Notes under the pieces: model-generated | Told to the model about the DNA's origin: nothing | The model's input: only the letters and a program-made list of their open reading frames with translations | Databases searched by the model: none | Made by a program: the position numbers and the translations under genes | Shown here: positions 47,795-58,784 of the stretch, piece after piece | Numbering within the stretch: the stretch's first letter is position 1 | How the letters are laid out: each line of letters opens with the position of its first letter | Source: Planococcus citri | Lineage: Eukaryota > Arthropoda > Insecta > Hemiptera > Pseudococcidae | Reading direction: 5' to 3' | Length of the DNA stretch: 64,000 bases | Assembly: GCF_950023065.1 (NCBI RefSeq) | Contig: NC_088679.1 | Location: 15,004,001-15,068,000 of the forward strand

Positions 47795-49016
47795 TTGCAT
47801 TGCGAAAAACGCATAAAAAAGACAGAAAAACGCTTACAATTTCAAGTTGTTCCTCGCCCTAAGGATTGTAAGGTGATATCCTCTCGTTGGATTTTTACAA
47901 AGAAGAGTGGTTTTGTTTTTAAGGCAAGGTTAGTTGCTCGTGACTTTGAGCAGACAGACATTGAGGCTCAAGATACTCATTCACCAGTTGCTAAGCTCAC
48001 TACCTTTTGTTTATTGCTTGCTTCGGCTGTCCAATTGGACTATACGGTTGTTCAGATGGATATCAAAGGTGCTTATCTGTATGGAGAAATGAATGAGGAG
48101 TTGTTTATGGAATTTCCTGATGGTTTCGATTTTGATTGTGATCCCAATGAGTATGTTGTGTTAGTTCGTAAGGTATTGTATGGACTTATAGGTAGGCTCC
48201 TAAGGTTCGGAATAATACTTTGCATGAAAAGCTACTTTCCATGGGCTTTGTTCAGTCTTCAGCTGACAGTTGTTTCTATAAATTATTGAGATTAATGGAA
48301 GAGTTGTTTATTTTGTAGTCTATGTTGATGATTTTATGATTGTAGGTGATGATGATCTGGTTAATTTGGTGAAATCAGAGTTGTGTTCTAGTTTTGAAAT
48401 GTCTAGTGTTGGTAATATTGGAGATTTTTTAGGAATTTCAGTAGAATGTGATCAGTTCAATAGATGTGCTTCTTTAAATCAAGCTTCACTGATCAATAAA
48501 GTGTGTTCTCGTTTTAGAATTACTGATGTTTCCAGAATCGATACTCCTATGGAGAAAAATTTGCAACTGAAACCTGTAGAATCTCCAAGCCAATTAACCA
48601 AACTTCCATACAAACAGCTGTTGGGCTGTCTGATGTTCATCATGTTGGGTTCTCATCCTGATATTTGTTACTCTGTTGGATAATTGAGCCATTTCCAAGG
48701 AAAGGCACATCTTATCAGAGTGCTGAAATATTTGAAATGCACTATCAATTTTCGTTTACGTTATTCGTTTAGTAATGTTTGCTCAATTGTGACTGGTTTT
48801 GCTGATGCAGATTGGGCTGCTGATATTGTACATCGTAAATCTACTACTGGATATTGTTTCTTTTTGTTTAATTCTCTAGTTAGCTGGTCCAGTATTTTGA
48901 AAAGTAATCTGAAATTGTCTCACTGTGGATCTGTTGATCACATCGCCAATGTCTTTACAAAGTCTCTGGCTAGTCCAGTTTTCTCTCGATTGTGTAACTT
49001 TATGTTTTTGTACTGA
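47795..49016 (+). pseudogene. Ty1/copia retrotransposon pol remnant (RT-RNase H)
   Basis: The protein track reads SSRWIFTKKSG, KARLVARDFEQ, HSPVAKLTTF and VVQMDIKGAYLYGEMNEELF (about 48045-48105), then a frameshift and YVDDFMIVGDDD (about 48320-48355). It continues with FLGISVECD, LPYKQLLGCLMF, HPDICYSVG, a stop, and the RNase H part GFADADWAADIVHRKSTTGY (about 48796-48855), SWSSILK. A deletion then joins it to DHIANVFTKSL. The order RT then RNase H and these motifs are diagnostic of copia. It is 5' truncated at the poly(A) run and carries several frame breaks, so it is inactive. Confidence 0.88.
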
Positions 49017-49364
49017 TTATTTTATCATTTGCATTTTATCTATCTTTTTGCCATGTTATGTTGATGATATTTTTTCTACTATTATTTTACTTGAAGATGT
49101 GTTTTCGAATGATTTTCATTCTGATATTGTATTTTAAATGCAGTTTTAACCGAGTGCTATGCACTTTGCAGGTCGTTGTGATGTTTTATTTTAATTTTTC
49201 GAGTAAGTATTTCTTATACACTTTGTGCTGTTTAGTTCGAGTGTTTATGCACTTTGTAATGTTTTATTGAAATTTTTTAATTAGTTATTCGCGACCTTTT
49301 TGTCGTAGTTTTTTTCAAATATTTTAATTAGATAATTGCTAAGTTTCTCTGGTTTGAGGGTGGG

Positions 49365-49637
49365 TGTTGTTTTTTTTGTAAACTCCATCTGGTGGCAAAC
49401 CAGGAAACTTATGTTCGTTTCTTCTCTTCTCTGTGAGAAGGAAAATATTCTTCTTATTCATAATCATGGCCGGCTAAATTTTTTATACCTACTCCTAATT
49501 TTAATTTGTTATTTGTTTTATATATTTTAATTGTTTTAAAGAACGTAATTAAAAGGGTCGTTCGTTATTCAAATTGTTTGTGTTTTTATTCTAGTTCCTG
49601 TATTTGAACTTTGGTTATTATCCATCTACCCTCAACA
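49365..49637 (+). repeat. 3' LTR of the copia element
   Basis: Preceded by a purine-rich tract GAGGGTGGG (49356-49364), as expected for the polypurine primer. Starts TGTTG and ends CAACA (273 bp), the short inverted ends of an LTR. No matching 5' LTR is present in the window. Confidence 0.65.
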
Positions 49638-49757
49638 TGAAAAAAATGCCATCGACTAATTAATTTTCCTGTGCCAGAACAAAATATGGTATGGCATTGT
49701 GGTATCTAGAGGGGGTGTGTAAAGGTTGCACCATTAATTTCTTATGTTAGGCATTTT

Positions 49758-50018
49758 GCCTACTTTTTTATTTTAAGGGGCAAACATTTTAGAAAAAAAT
49801 TTGTATTTTCCACATTTACTGATATTTTATTTTTTTCAAGTTAAAGTTAGGTGGAATCATTTTGACTCCTCACTGACAATTGTGTGTCCATGTCCAACTT
49901 GCTTGTGCACCGCAATTTGCTTATCCTTTTAATTTAAGGGGCAAAAAATTTCAAGCTTCTGGTCTGTACAAAAATTATTCAAAAATTTCTGCCCCTTAAA
50001 ATAAAAAAGTAGGCAACT
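49758..50018. mobile_element. about 260-bp MITE-like inverted-repeat element
   Basis: Left TGCCTACTTTTTTATTTTAA continuing GGGGCAAA is the reverse complement of right TTTCTGCCCCTTAAAATAAA continuing AAAGTAGGCA, about 30 bp each. The phrase TTTTAATTTAAGGGGCAAA recurs internally near 49937. Non-coding. Target duplication not resolved. Confidence 0.65.
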
Positions 50019-50369
50019 TTCTGAACACGGCAAATGTACGGCAGAACATACACGCATATGTACCAGGAGTTGTTCCTACCCTATCACTCGTTCCTGCGGA
50101 GCGAACGCAGGAAGAAACCGGTTTGTGACAATTGTCACCATGTTGAGGGCGGTGGGTTATTGAATCTTGATGGCTGTGAAAACTCAAAGCTCTGTGTGAG
50201 CACGTTATCGACATATTTCAAACTGGATCAATTTACCTGAATAAAATTAACACGTACAGGGAAATATGTACAGAGGCGAGATTATGGTAACTATTCGCTA
50301 GAGCGTGCTACTTATATCCTAACAACACAGCTCCCGATGTTCTGCGAGTCAGTCATCAAGCAGCTAATA

Positions 50370-51065
50370 TTTCAAAAATCACTCTCACAAAACGAGTGGT
50401 ATCATCATTAATTGCTAGCATCTTCAATCCACTGGGTCTCGCTAACCCCATCCTAATTTGAGGAAACATCTTGCTACAAGAAATATGGCGGCAAGATTTG
50501 GAGTGTGATGACCAAATACCTCCCAAAATAAACGTTCTTGAGAATATTATCAAGGCCTTGAAAACCTGTTCTCACTTCAAGTTCCACACGCTTACTCAAC
50601 AGTCGCGCCCGACAGCTTTGAATTAATAGGCTTCAGTGATACAAGTTAACAGGCCCACAGTGCAGTGGTTCACATCAAATCATACACCTCATCATCGATC
50701 TCAATATTGCTCGTCGCCTCGAAGTCAAAGTTCATCATCTCGAGTTACTTGGTGCTGTACTACTTGTTGATCTCATGTTCAACATCGCTAAAATGTTGAA
50801 AATGAAGTCTCAAAGTCCAGAGTATAGTCAGATTCTCAAGATTGTGCTCTCGCATGGCTGAAAGGTCCAGAATCTCGATTTGATACCTTCATTAGCAATC
50901 GTATCGAGCACGTTAACTCGATTATACCCTACACTCAATGGAGTACGAGTATGTGTAAATACCAAAGAGAATCCAGCAGATTTGGTCATTTGAGAGTCGA
51001 GGTGTCTCTATCAACTCGCTCATTGATAATCAACGTTGGCTCCAAGGATCAAGTTGGTTGAAAAC
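50370..51065 (+). pseudogene. BEL/Pao retrotransposon pol relic
   Basis: Translation with stops gives TKRVVSSLIASIFNPLGLAN, then NILLQEIWRQDLECDDQIPP (about 50390-50525), the characteristic post-RT block of BEL/Pao pol. It is followed by an RNase H-like part (FELIGFSDTS, about 50610-50645; VHHLELLGAVLLVDLMF-like near 50735-50785) and an AWLKGPESRFDTFISNRIEH stretch (about 50855-50915). Stops and frameshifts mean it is dead. No LTRs identified. Confidence 0.7.
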
Positions 51066-51105
51066 CAAAGATACACTGAAATACAAGATTAATCTCTTTA
51101 AAAAA

Positions 51106-51373
51106 AGGTCTAATTTAGATTTCTTAAAATTTGCAAAAAATATGTAGAATAATCACTTTGGTCAGTTGAAATTTTGATGATGGTGGTTTCAATGTATGCT
51201 TTTTGCAAAAATCAAGCTCTTGTTCAAATCGAAGCCGCGCCGGACATCTAGAGAGTTTCCTTGGGAACTGAAGCTCAAGATCCCCACACTGACCGGTGAC
51301 AACCAAAAGGTCTAATTTAGATTTCTTAAAATTTGCAAAAAATATGTAAAATAACCACTTTGGTCAGTTGATA
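51106..51373 (+). repeat. pair of about 68-bp direct repeats
   Basis: AAAGGTCTAATTTAGATTTC continuing through TTTGCAAAAAATATGTA(G/A)AATAA(T/C)CACTTTGGTCAGTTGA occurs at about 51106-51173 and again at about 51307-51373 with only a few differences. The roughly 130-bp stretch between is single-copy here. Origin unknown. Confidence 0.7.
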
Positions 51374-53550
51374 TTTCGAATTGGAGGAAAAGAAGGCGCT
51401 GTAAGTAGACTATTCAATAATTTGCACAATTTTTAGACCGTTATTGCTTCAGTTTCAACACCTATTCGAATATTCATCTGTGTATATAGACCTTAAATCC
51501 CAATTTGAACGATATTCTATCCCAGTTTCAAAATAGAAACCAAAATACGCTAACCTTAATTCAAATTCGAATTTCAAAATCTTAACGAAAACATTATCTT
51601 AGTGCTCGCGGATATTCATTGCTTATTCAGCTATACCGAAGAAACAATGAAGCGAATAATACATATTTTCGAGCACAATACAAACCGTAGGTAATCTGCA
51701 CACTTCATAACCTCATTAAGATTACCTCTCTGGTTGAGTACCATTTCATAAAGATCTAATTACCGTGTTGACAATACTGTAACATAATCTAAACTCGAGG
51801 CAAATGATTTTATCACTCTCCAGAGAGATTTGCTATGGTTTTTAATTAATTTATACGAATAACACGTAACACTAGAACCAATTAAAGGATTATTAAACGT
51901 CTAACGCTCCAACCAACAACTTATGAGAACCCTTAGCAAACAATTTGAATTTCTTAACCACCATTTCCGTCACCTTTCCTCTCGTATATATGTATTCTCT
52001 GAACGTGCTATACGTTCAGCATCGTGCGTCAAAATATTTGTTTCGTCCTTTCTGACGTAATGTAATTGGCTATGGTTTTTTTTTCAACCAACGAGTACCT
52101 CGATATCGATATCGTAAATCCTGATCATTTTGAACCGGAAATTACATAAAAAGAGCTCGATAATTTTTCGCTTATACGTATATTTTTTTGCTACTTCTTT
52201 TCTTTTACGATCTCTATAGAGGTAGGTACGTTTTTCCTACGTAATAAGTATGCCATATAGAGAGATACTTCTTAAATATTTCACGTATACGTATCCATCA
52301 TGCACGTTAAAAAAAAAAGCAGAGGAAAACGAAATACACGTAGGTATTTTCCAAAATTCACTTCTCTATAGGACTAAAAAGGAGAAAAAATACTACCATT
52401 TTGTATCTTCATTGCTTTTTACAACGACATAGACGTGCAAAAAAATAACATTACATCTGAATGTCGATATATAAAAAAAAAGGAAACGATACGAGAGAGA
52501 GGGGAAAGTATCACGAGGGTTAAGAGGAAGAAGGTGAAAATGACGAAAAAATTTAATTAAATCTTAACTTGAAATTCTCCGAAGTGTCCTTTGAAAATTA
52601 ATATCTAATATTCGATGGACAGCTGGGGACAGTTTTTATTGCCTCGTAGACGAGCGGAATACTAAAAGGTTAGTTCATCTTGTAGTGTCAGCACTATTAA
52701 AGAGTATATCATTCGAGAGCGGCGATAAAAAGCCAGTAGACGAGACGTTAAAAGGGAGTAAAAAGAGAGTAAGCTAAATAAAAAGACAAAAACCTTAACC
52801 ATCTCGCACACGCCACACAGCTCTCTCTAGTCTTATTCGTATTCCACACCATGGCAATAATAAGGCATTTGTAAGGAGACTTTTTGACGTTGCTACAACA
52901 TGGACTGAGATGAAGGGAGGGGCGTGTTGTGACAACGACTATACCAAAGTTGTTTGGGTAGCTGGCGTGGCGTACTCAAAAACATACAATATACACTTAG
53001 CTTAATTGATGATGCGAATTAGTATCTATCTTCATTATTTTTCTTTCTGTCCCTTGTCCGCACTGCACCTTCTTTCCTCTCAGACACTATTTCGTCTTCT
53101 ATCAGCTATTTAACTCGGCTTTTTACCAAATTTCTTTGCCTGTTTCGTGGCGATGGCGGGTCAGGACATGTTAAGTAAAAAAATGACAAAATCTTCGTAA
53201 TCGTGCGAGAAGAAAAATAAGAGGAAAAAACGAGAAAATGTCAGTTTTATTAACGACATTACAGTAAGTGCGCATAAAAAGATGGATTTTCGAGTATACG
53301 ATGACGAGCGATGCGTAGGAAACACGAAAGAAGATATTTTAACTGAAATAGAAACGATGCTCTACTTTTTCCTGTTTGTGGGCTAATTGAATATATTGGA
53401 CTAAATGCAGTACGAAGGTCATGCGGAAAAATAGAGCAGTGGTAAGAAATGACTATAAGGATTTGCAAGGGAACCTTTTGAACTCCCACACGCTGATTTG
53501 AAGGAAACCAAATTAGATTGGAAGAGCATCCTAAAAAAATTCATTCCTTG
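51374..53550. other. no gene recognised
   Basis: Relatively complex sequence with fewer homopolymers than the array. The part 52480-53200 is GC-richer, with purine-rich and CTCTCTCT tracts, and might be regulatory or UTR sequence of a gene outside the window. No splice-linked coding signal could be assembled. Confidence 0.4.
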
Positions 53551-53559
53551 GTGAATCAT

Positions 53560-54370
53560 TCGCAGACGGATCAATTATGTAATTTAGATTGATTGTATAG
53601 GAATTGATCTGTTTTCAAGCGAAGAGAATCGAATCGAATCAAATCATTCACAACCGATTGACAATTGAACAAAATTGATTGATTTATAGGTGAATCATTT
53701 GCGAACGAATTGGATTTTCAAGTGGATCATTCGCGAACGAATTGATTCGTATACGAGACTCGTTCGCGAACAAATCGATTTATTTACTCAATTTTTAGTG
53801 AATCATTCGCGAACGAATTGATTCCTATACGAGACTCGTTCGCAAACAAATCGATTTATTTACTCAATCGAACGAATTGATTCGTATAAGTGAATCGTTC
53901 ACGAACGAATTGATTCGTATAAGTGAATCGTTCACGAACGAATTGATTCGTATAAGTGAATCGTTCACGAACGAATTGAATAATTTTTAGTGAATCATTC
54001 GCGAACGAATTGATTCATAAATTGAAGAATTGGTCAATTCGTTCGCGAATGGTTCTTTGAAAAAATTAATCAATTTGTTCATGAATGATTCCCTAAAATG
54101 AATTATGTAAGTAATACTTCAACGAACAATTCTCTGAAAAATGAATCAATTTAAACATTTTAAACGTAAACAATTCGTTTGAAACATATCCACTTGTTAA
54201 TAAACGCGAATTGATTCACTTTTTTTGAAACATTTGTATAGGCAATTGATCCAACTGTTTACAATCGAATCGAATCATTTACGAACGATTGATGATTAAA
54301 TTAATTGATTGATTTCTTGGTAAATCATTCGCAGACGAATCAATTAATTTACAATTGATTCGGTTTGTAG
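53560..54370. repeat. minisatellite built on AATTGATTCGTTCGCGAACG-like palindromes
   Basis: Dozens of variants of GAATCATTCGCGAACGAATTGATT. A core of three exact 33-bp units (TTCGTATAAGTGAATCGTTC plus ACGAACGAATTGA) starts at 53881, 53914 and 53947. There are no spacers of constant length, so this is a tandem satellite and not a CRISPR. Confidence 0.8.
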
Positions 54371-54777
54371 GCGAATTTTCAAAAAGGCCACTTACGAATT
54401 AAAGCTAAAGTTCGAGGAATATCCAACTGCTTATTTGAAAAATGTAATTACGTAAGTACCGATTTCCGTGCTGCGTATGAACCAATTTTCAGATTTGTTT
54501 CTCTACGTCGAATAGGATGAATTCCCTTCCCTACCCCCCCTAGCGGATTTCGACCAAATTCAGCATACTCTTTCATTTTGAGTTTAAAGTCATTCAGGAA
54601 ACTTTTCAGCACCGGTGGTATTTCTGGAGGGGAGATGTAAGACCTCAAACAGGACGCATTTTCAAAGAAATCGTGTTTTTATTGTTCCTGTCGCTATCTA
54701 ACCTGTTTTTGGAAAAATAGTTCAGTCCCAAATGAAAGTATATTTGAGAGTCGATCTATGGTACATTGTCATCAATG

Positions 54778-55239
54778 TCCAAGACCACTTTTAGGGTCAT
54801 AGGGTCCTAAAGAGAGGTTGAAAATTTACAAATCGCTTTGTAATCGAATAAACTTACACATTAAAACTTTTTTGTTCACAAATATTTTACATTAATTTTG
54901 TCAGAATATCAAACGATATCTATTTCCTGAAACTGGAAAAACATTTCGGAACGCAGTGGTGCCAATTCTCAGTCATTATTGTCGATTTCAAAAATCCGTA
55001 AAAATTTTATAATTTTTTGGCTGTTTTCCTCAATTTTTTAAAATTGGAAATAATGACCAAAAAATTGACAACCATTATTCCAAAATATTTCTCCAGTTTC
55101 AGGGATGATATCTTTTGATATTTTGGCGTAATTATAATGCGAAATAGTATCTGAGAAGAAAAAATTTTCAAAACACCTATAAGCATCAGCAATTTGCAAA
55201 TTTTCTATCAGTATAAAGAACTCTAAAAGCGGTCTTGGA
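54778..55239. mobile_element. about 462-bp foldback element
   Basis: Ends TCCAAGACCACTTTTAG and CTAAAAGCGGTCTTGGA pair. Further inside, CAAACGATATCTATTTCCTG continuing AAACTGG pairs with CCAGTTTCAGGGATGATATC, and CAATTTTTTGG/CAAAAAATTG-type sequence lies near the axis (about 55010). Non-coding. Confidence 0.6.
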
Positions 55240-55622
55240 TTTTGACGGCGATGGAATAGATCGAGTAGATCATTACGAATGTGTTTAGATCCCGAACATC
55301 TGAATAAATATCTCGTACTTAACTATAATGAAGCACCATACTCAGAAAGGTTAGTTCATGATGGAAACAGCCATACTGATTTCAATTGTGGTTTTTTGGC
55401 AGGATCCTCCAAGTGAGGAATCGAAGAAATCTTCAATAAGGGTTACGCTAAATTTTTTTGTTTGGTGAACTGATTTTTTCTTTCTAGTAAGTACCTACCT
55501 AATACATAAATTGTTCATTCAGTCATCTGAGTCATCTGAATTTTTTAAATTAATTTTTTAGAATAAAATCTACCAACTTGTGTAAATAAATGGTTTTCTT
55601 CAATTTTTTAGAATGTACGCGA

Positions 55623-56310
55623 TCAATAGAATCTTTCGAGTAAACATTTCATTTGACTAGCTGCTTGTTTAATTACACTAGCATGTTGTCCAATTTTATA
55701 CAAAGTTCGTACATTCCAGGTTGCAATGTTGATGTTGTTCCGCCTTGTTTTAACTCCGCATATTCTTAGCACCCTATCCGGCTGCCTTGGCGAATTAGGA
55801 TCAGCCTGACGGAGACTTCGGGCCATTGCTGAATTGATGTCCATATAATTCTAGGGAGATAATATAATGGTGTTGGTTTCCCATTGCCTTCCACCATGGT
55901 TTTCTGTTGGGGTTTGCTCCCTTAGCTGAATTTGCCAGTTTTTAGGCGCTGGTATTCACCTTCTCACTCTGAAGCTCTTGAGCTTCCCTGGGGCTGGAAC
56001 GAGTGAGTTGTTGGTGTTCTGCAGCTGTTATGCATTCTTGTTTGTAATCCATATTTATGTAGAGGTTTGGCCTTCAGCTTGCCACTCCTCCCCGTCGTTC
56101 CACCAAGTGGAGAATTCTGCTCTGGCCATGTTTATCGATTCCAAGTCCATCAAACAGCAACATGTTACCACCTCGCACGATGTGGACGCACAGAATACCC
56201 CTGGTGTTGTCTTCGCCTTCTCATCTGTCCTTGGGGACTGGCTCCTCTTGATGATCCGAGCTACTACCTAGAGACTACCTCTAGCGACAACAACCTGTGC
56301 CCTCACGAGG
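55623..56310 (-). pseudogene. 5' end of an RTE-like non-LTR retrotransposon
   Basis: On the minus strand, 55844-55623 encodes a start followed by NINIATWNVRTLYKIGQ, the opening of an apurinic-type endonuclease domain of RTE/CR1-like elements. It breaks off soon after. Upstream on the same strand (55850-55900) GGTGGAAGGCAATGGGAAAC is typical of the 5' region of such elements. The adjoining 55900-56310 has higher GC than the surroundings and probably belongs to the same element. RT is absent. Confidence 0.65.
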
Positions 56311-56837
56311 CACATATTTGATAACACCATGTGTTTTTTCATCAACTACTTAATGATTAATCATTTTGTTTATTTATGTACAGATCGATAGAAATTGCTG
56401 CCAATGAAACTTTCGAAAGTATCACAAATGATAACGATAATGTAGCTGACCAATTTACGCCAAATGGATACAGTGATAATACACCTTATGTGTACAAGCT
56501 ATACCGCAGGCAACTGTACATAAATGCCATCTACATCGTCGCTGTCCGGGTATGGTGGATCAGAATCCAAATTGTTCTTCAACTACACATAGAAGGAAAA
56601 TCAAGTCCCATGAAAGAACCCAGCAATGAAAGTTATTATTGGTTCATCCTTACCTATTCAGAATTTATCGAATTTACCTAATCATGAACATGAGTTAGAA
56701 AAATGGCTACTGTCCTCGAGTGAGTTGGATGTGATAATTATTTTTTTATTTATCTGATGTGATGAGTATGTAAAAACTTATAGATTTCAACCCGTATACC
56801 TACTACTATCAATCAAGAAGTGATATCAATTTGATCT

Positions 56838-57173
56838 GATTTGTGATGTATTTATTGTTATTATTCACTGATTAATTAGTTATAATTTATATTTTTATAG
56901 GATATATTTAAAGGTGTAACATTGATTATTTTTATAATTCAAGTCAAAAAATTAGTTGAAACCAGTTCAATTCACTATGTACTGGTTTCATATTGTAACA
57001 AATCTTATTTGTGATCTATTTGTTGTTATTTATTAATAGTTATTTACAATTTATATTTTTGCAGGATATCTGAAGGTGTAACATTGAATTGGTTATTTTT
57101 ATAATTCATGTCAAAAAATTAGTTGAAACCAGTTCAATTTACTAATATGTACTGGTTTCATATTGTGATAAAT
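56838..57173 (+). repeat. two-unit tandem duplication of about 165 bp
   Basis: Both units contain TTTGTGAT(G/C)TATTT(A/G)TTGTTATT, GGATAT...GAAGGTGTAACATTGA-like sequence, GTCAAAAAATTAGTTGAAAC, then CAGTTCAATT(C/T)ACTA and TGTACTGGTTTCATATTGT. Non-coding, with moderate divergence. Confidence 0.7.
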
Positions 57174-58334
57174 CTTTTTTGTAAGCTACATATTAATAAG
57201 GTATTCGCAGATTGGATTTGCAATGCTGAATCATTTCCTGTACATACACAAATGCCAATTATAACTCTAAAAAAATCCAACTGCATAGTAATAATTTTTG
57301 TTTATTGATATTTTAAGTAAGTAATTTTTATGATTTTTACTTTGTTTGTTTGTTTATGTTTTAATCATGAACAAACATTTTATTGATTTTGAGTTGATTA
57401 ATTTTTAAAGGATTAGGTATATTTTTCAGGCATGTGAAAATTTTATAATAGGTATTGAATGATTTTTTTTTATATTTTTGAAATTTGATTGCTATCAAAG
57501 TTACCTACTCTGTTTCAGAATCAAATGAATTGATCTTGAATGTTAGATACCTATATATTTTAATATAAAATTCAAACTAACAAAATATGTTATCTGTTTT
57601 TTGAAGGGGAAATTAAAGGTACTAAAGGTAGATACCTATATGTATAATTTCAATAACCATTTTTAGATACGTATGTCAGTTAGTAGGCTTTTGGAGTTTG
57701 ATATCTATGGTCCAAGTTTTGATATTCCTATCAGTTATTGTGTTTTAATTTCAATATTTGTGGTGAAAGAAGTCATTAAACATGAATCAATTACCCTCTA
57801 CTGTCAAAATGAATGAAGAGAATGTTACTGTGTTGGTGAAAGTTAATTAAAAGAGTAAGATCATGACAGCGAAGAACAATAAAAGTTATTTCAATGTAAT
57901 TGCATTTTACAGTAAAATCACCAAAAAAAAAAAACTACTTTTTTGGTGACAATTTTTATGAAAAAATTCACGCGGACTCTTTGCTTTAATACATATATGT
58001 ATTATTGAACTCTTTGAGCTTTTTGAAGCTGTTTGAAGTTTCCTTCAGAACTTTTCGACCTTTTGATTAGATAAGAACCTGCACATGTACAGGTCAAAAG
58101 TTTTTTTTTTGAGATATACCTATCGTCAAGCAAAATCCATTTGGCGGTTCTTCCAAACGAACGGTTACACATAAACCTCATTTGCTATTAATATAAAGAT
58201 AAAGTCACATCTTGATTCTTGCGATAATCCATCTACAAAAAGAAAGTAGTCCCACACAATCTTGCCATAAATACTGACCCTACTTTAAACACTTGTAATA
58301 CAAAAACAAAATTTTAAAAACGTATACCTACTCA
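57174..58334. other. no gene recognised
   Basis: AT-rich spacer with short T runs. No coding or repeat structure stands out. Confidence 0.4.
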
Positions 58335-58784
58335 AGTGATTATATATTTGGAAAGTAGATGAAAAATCTGCAATTTGACTGTACTTTGTTGCAACTTGCT
58401 GGATGGGGCTTAACAAAACAGGAATTGGCACATAAAAAAAAGAGAAGACCCATGTACGCAACCCCCCCAAAATGGGCTGTAGAAATTTTTTTTGAAATTT
58501 TTTCATGTGCATCAATTTTTTTTTACTGCAACTGTAATTTGATCATACCGGAGCTGAGCACAGAATTATTATTTCAGTGAAAAAAATTGATGCGCCCATA
58601 AAAATTTCAAAAAAAATTTTTTGATAAATTTTTTTTGACTTTTGGCATACATGGTTCCTACTTTATTCGCCTTTCCTGTATTGTTCAACTCCTTCCCCTA
58701 CCATAATGATGCAGCCATGTTGCATCAAAGTACAGTCAAATTGAATTTTTTCTATCTACTTTTTGAATATACTTGTATGATCAC
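58335..58784. mobile_element. about 450-bp foldback element
   Basis: Left GTGATTATATATTTGGAAAG continuing TAGATGAAAAA, then CAATTTGACTGTACTTTG, pairs with right CAAAGTACAGTCAAATTG and TCTATCTACTTTTTGAATAT continuing to ATGATCAC. Central TTTTTTTGAAATTTTTT / AAAATTTCAAAAAAAA and GTGCATCAATTTTTTT / AAAAAAATTGATGCGC also pair. Non-coding. Confidence 0.7.

Noticed and set aside
50034..50240. Open frame with a CDNCHHVEGGG stretch resembling a zinc finger
   Set aside because: Only one CXXC pair, short, and next to a dead BEL/Pao relic; not enough for a domain call.
53881..53979. Regular repeats that could suggest a CRISPR array
   Set aside because: Units are directly contiguous with no unique spacers, and the window is clearly eukaryotic (spliced genes, retrotransposons).
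56376..56681. 101-codon open frame as a host gene
   Set aside because: No motif, no splice or promoter context, and it adjoins a retrotransposon 5' fragment; left unannotated.
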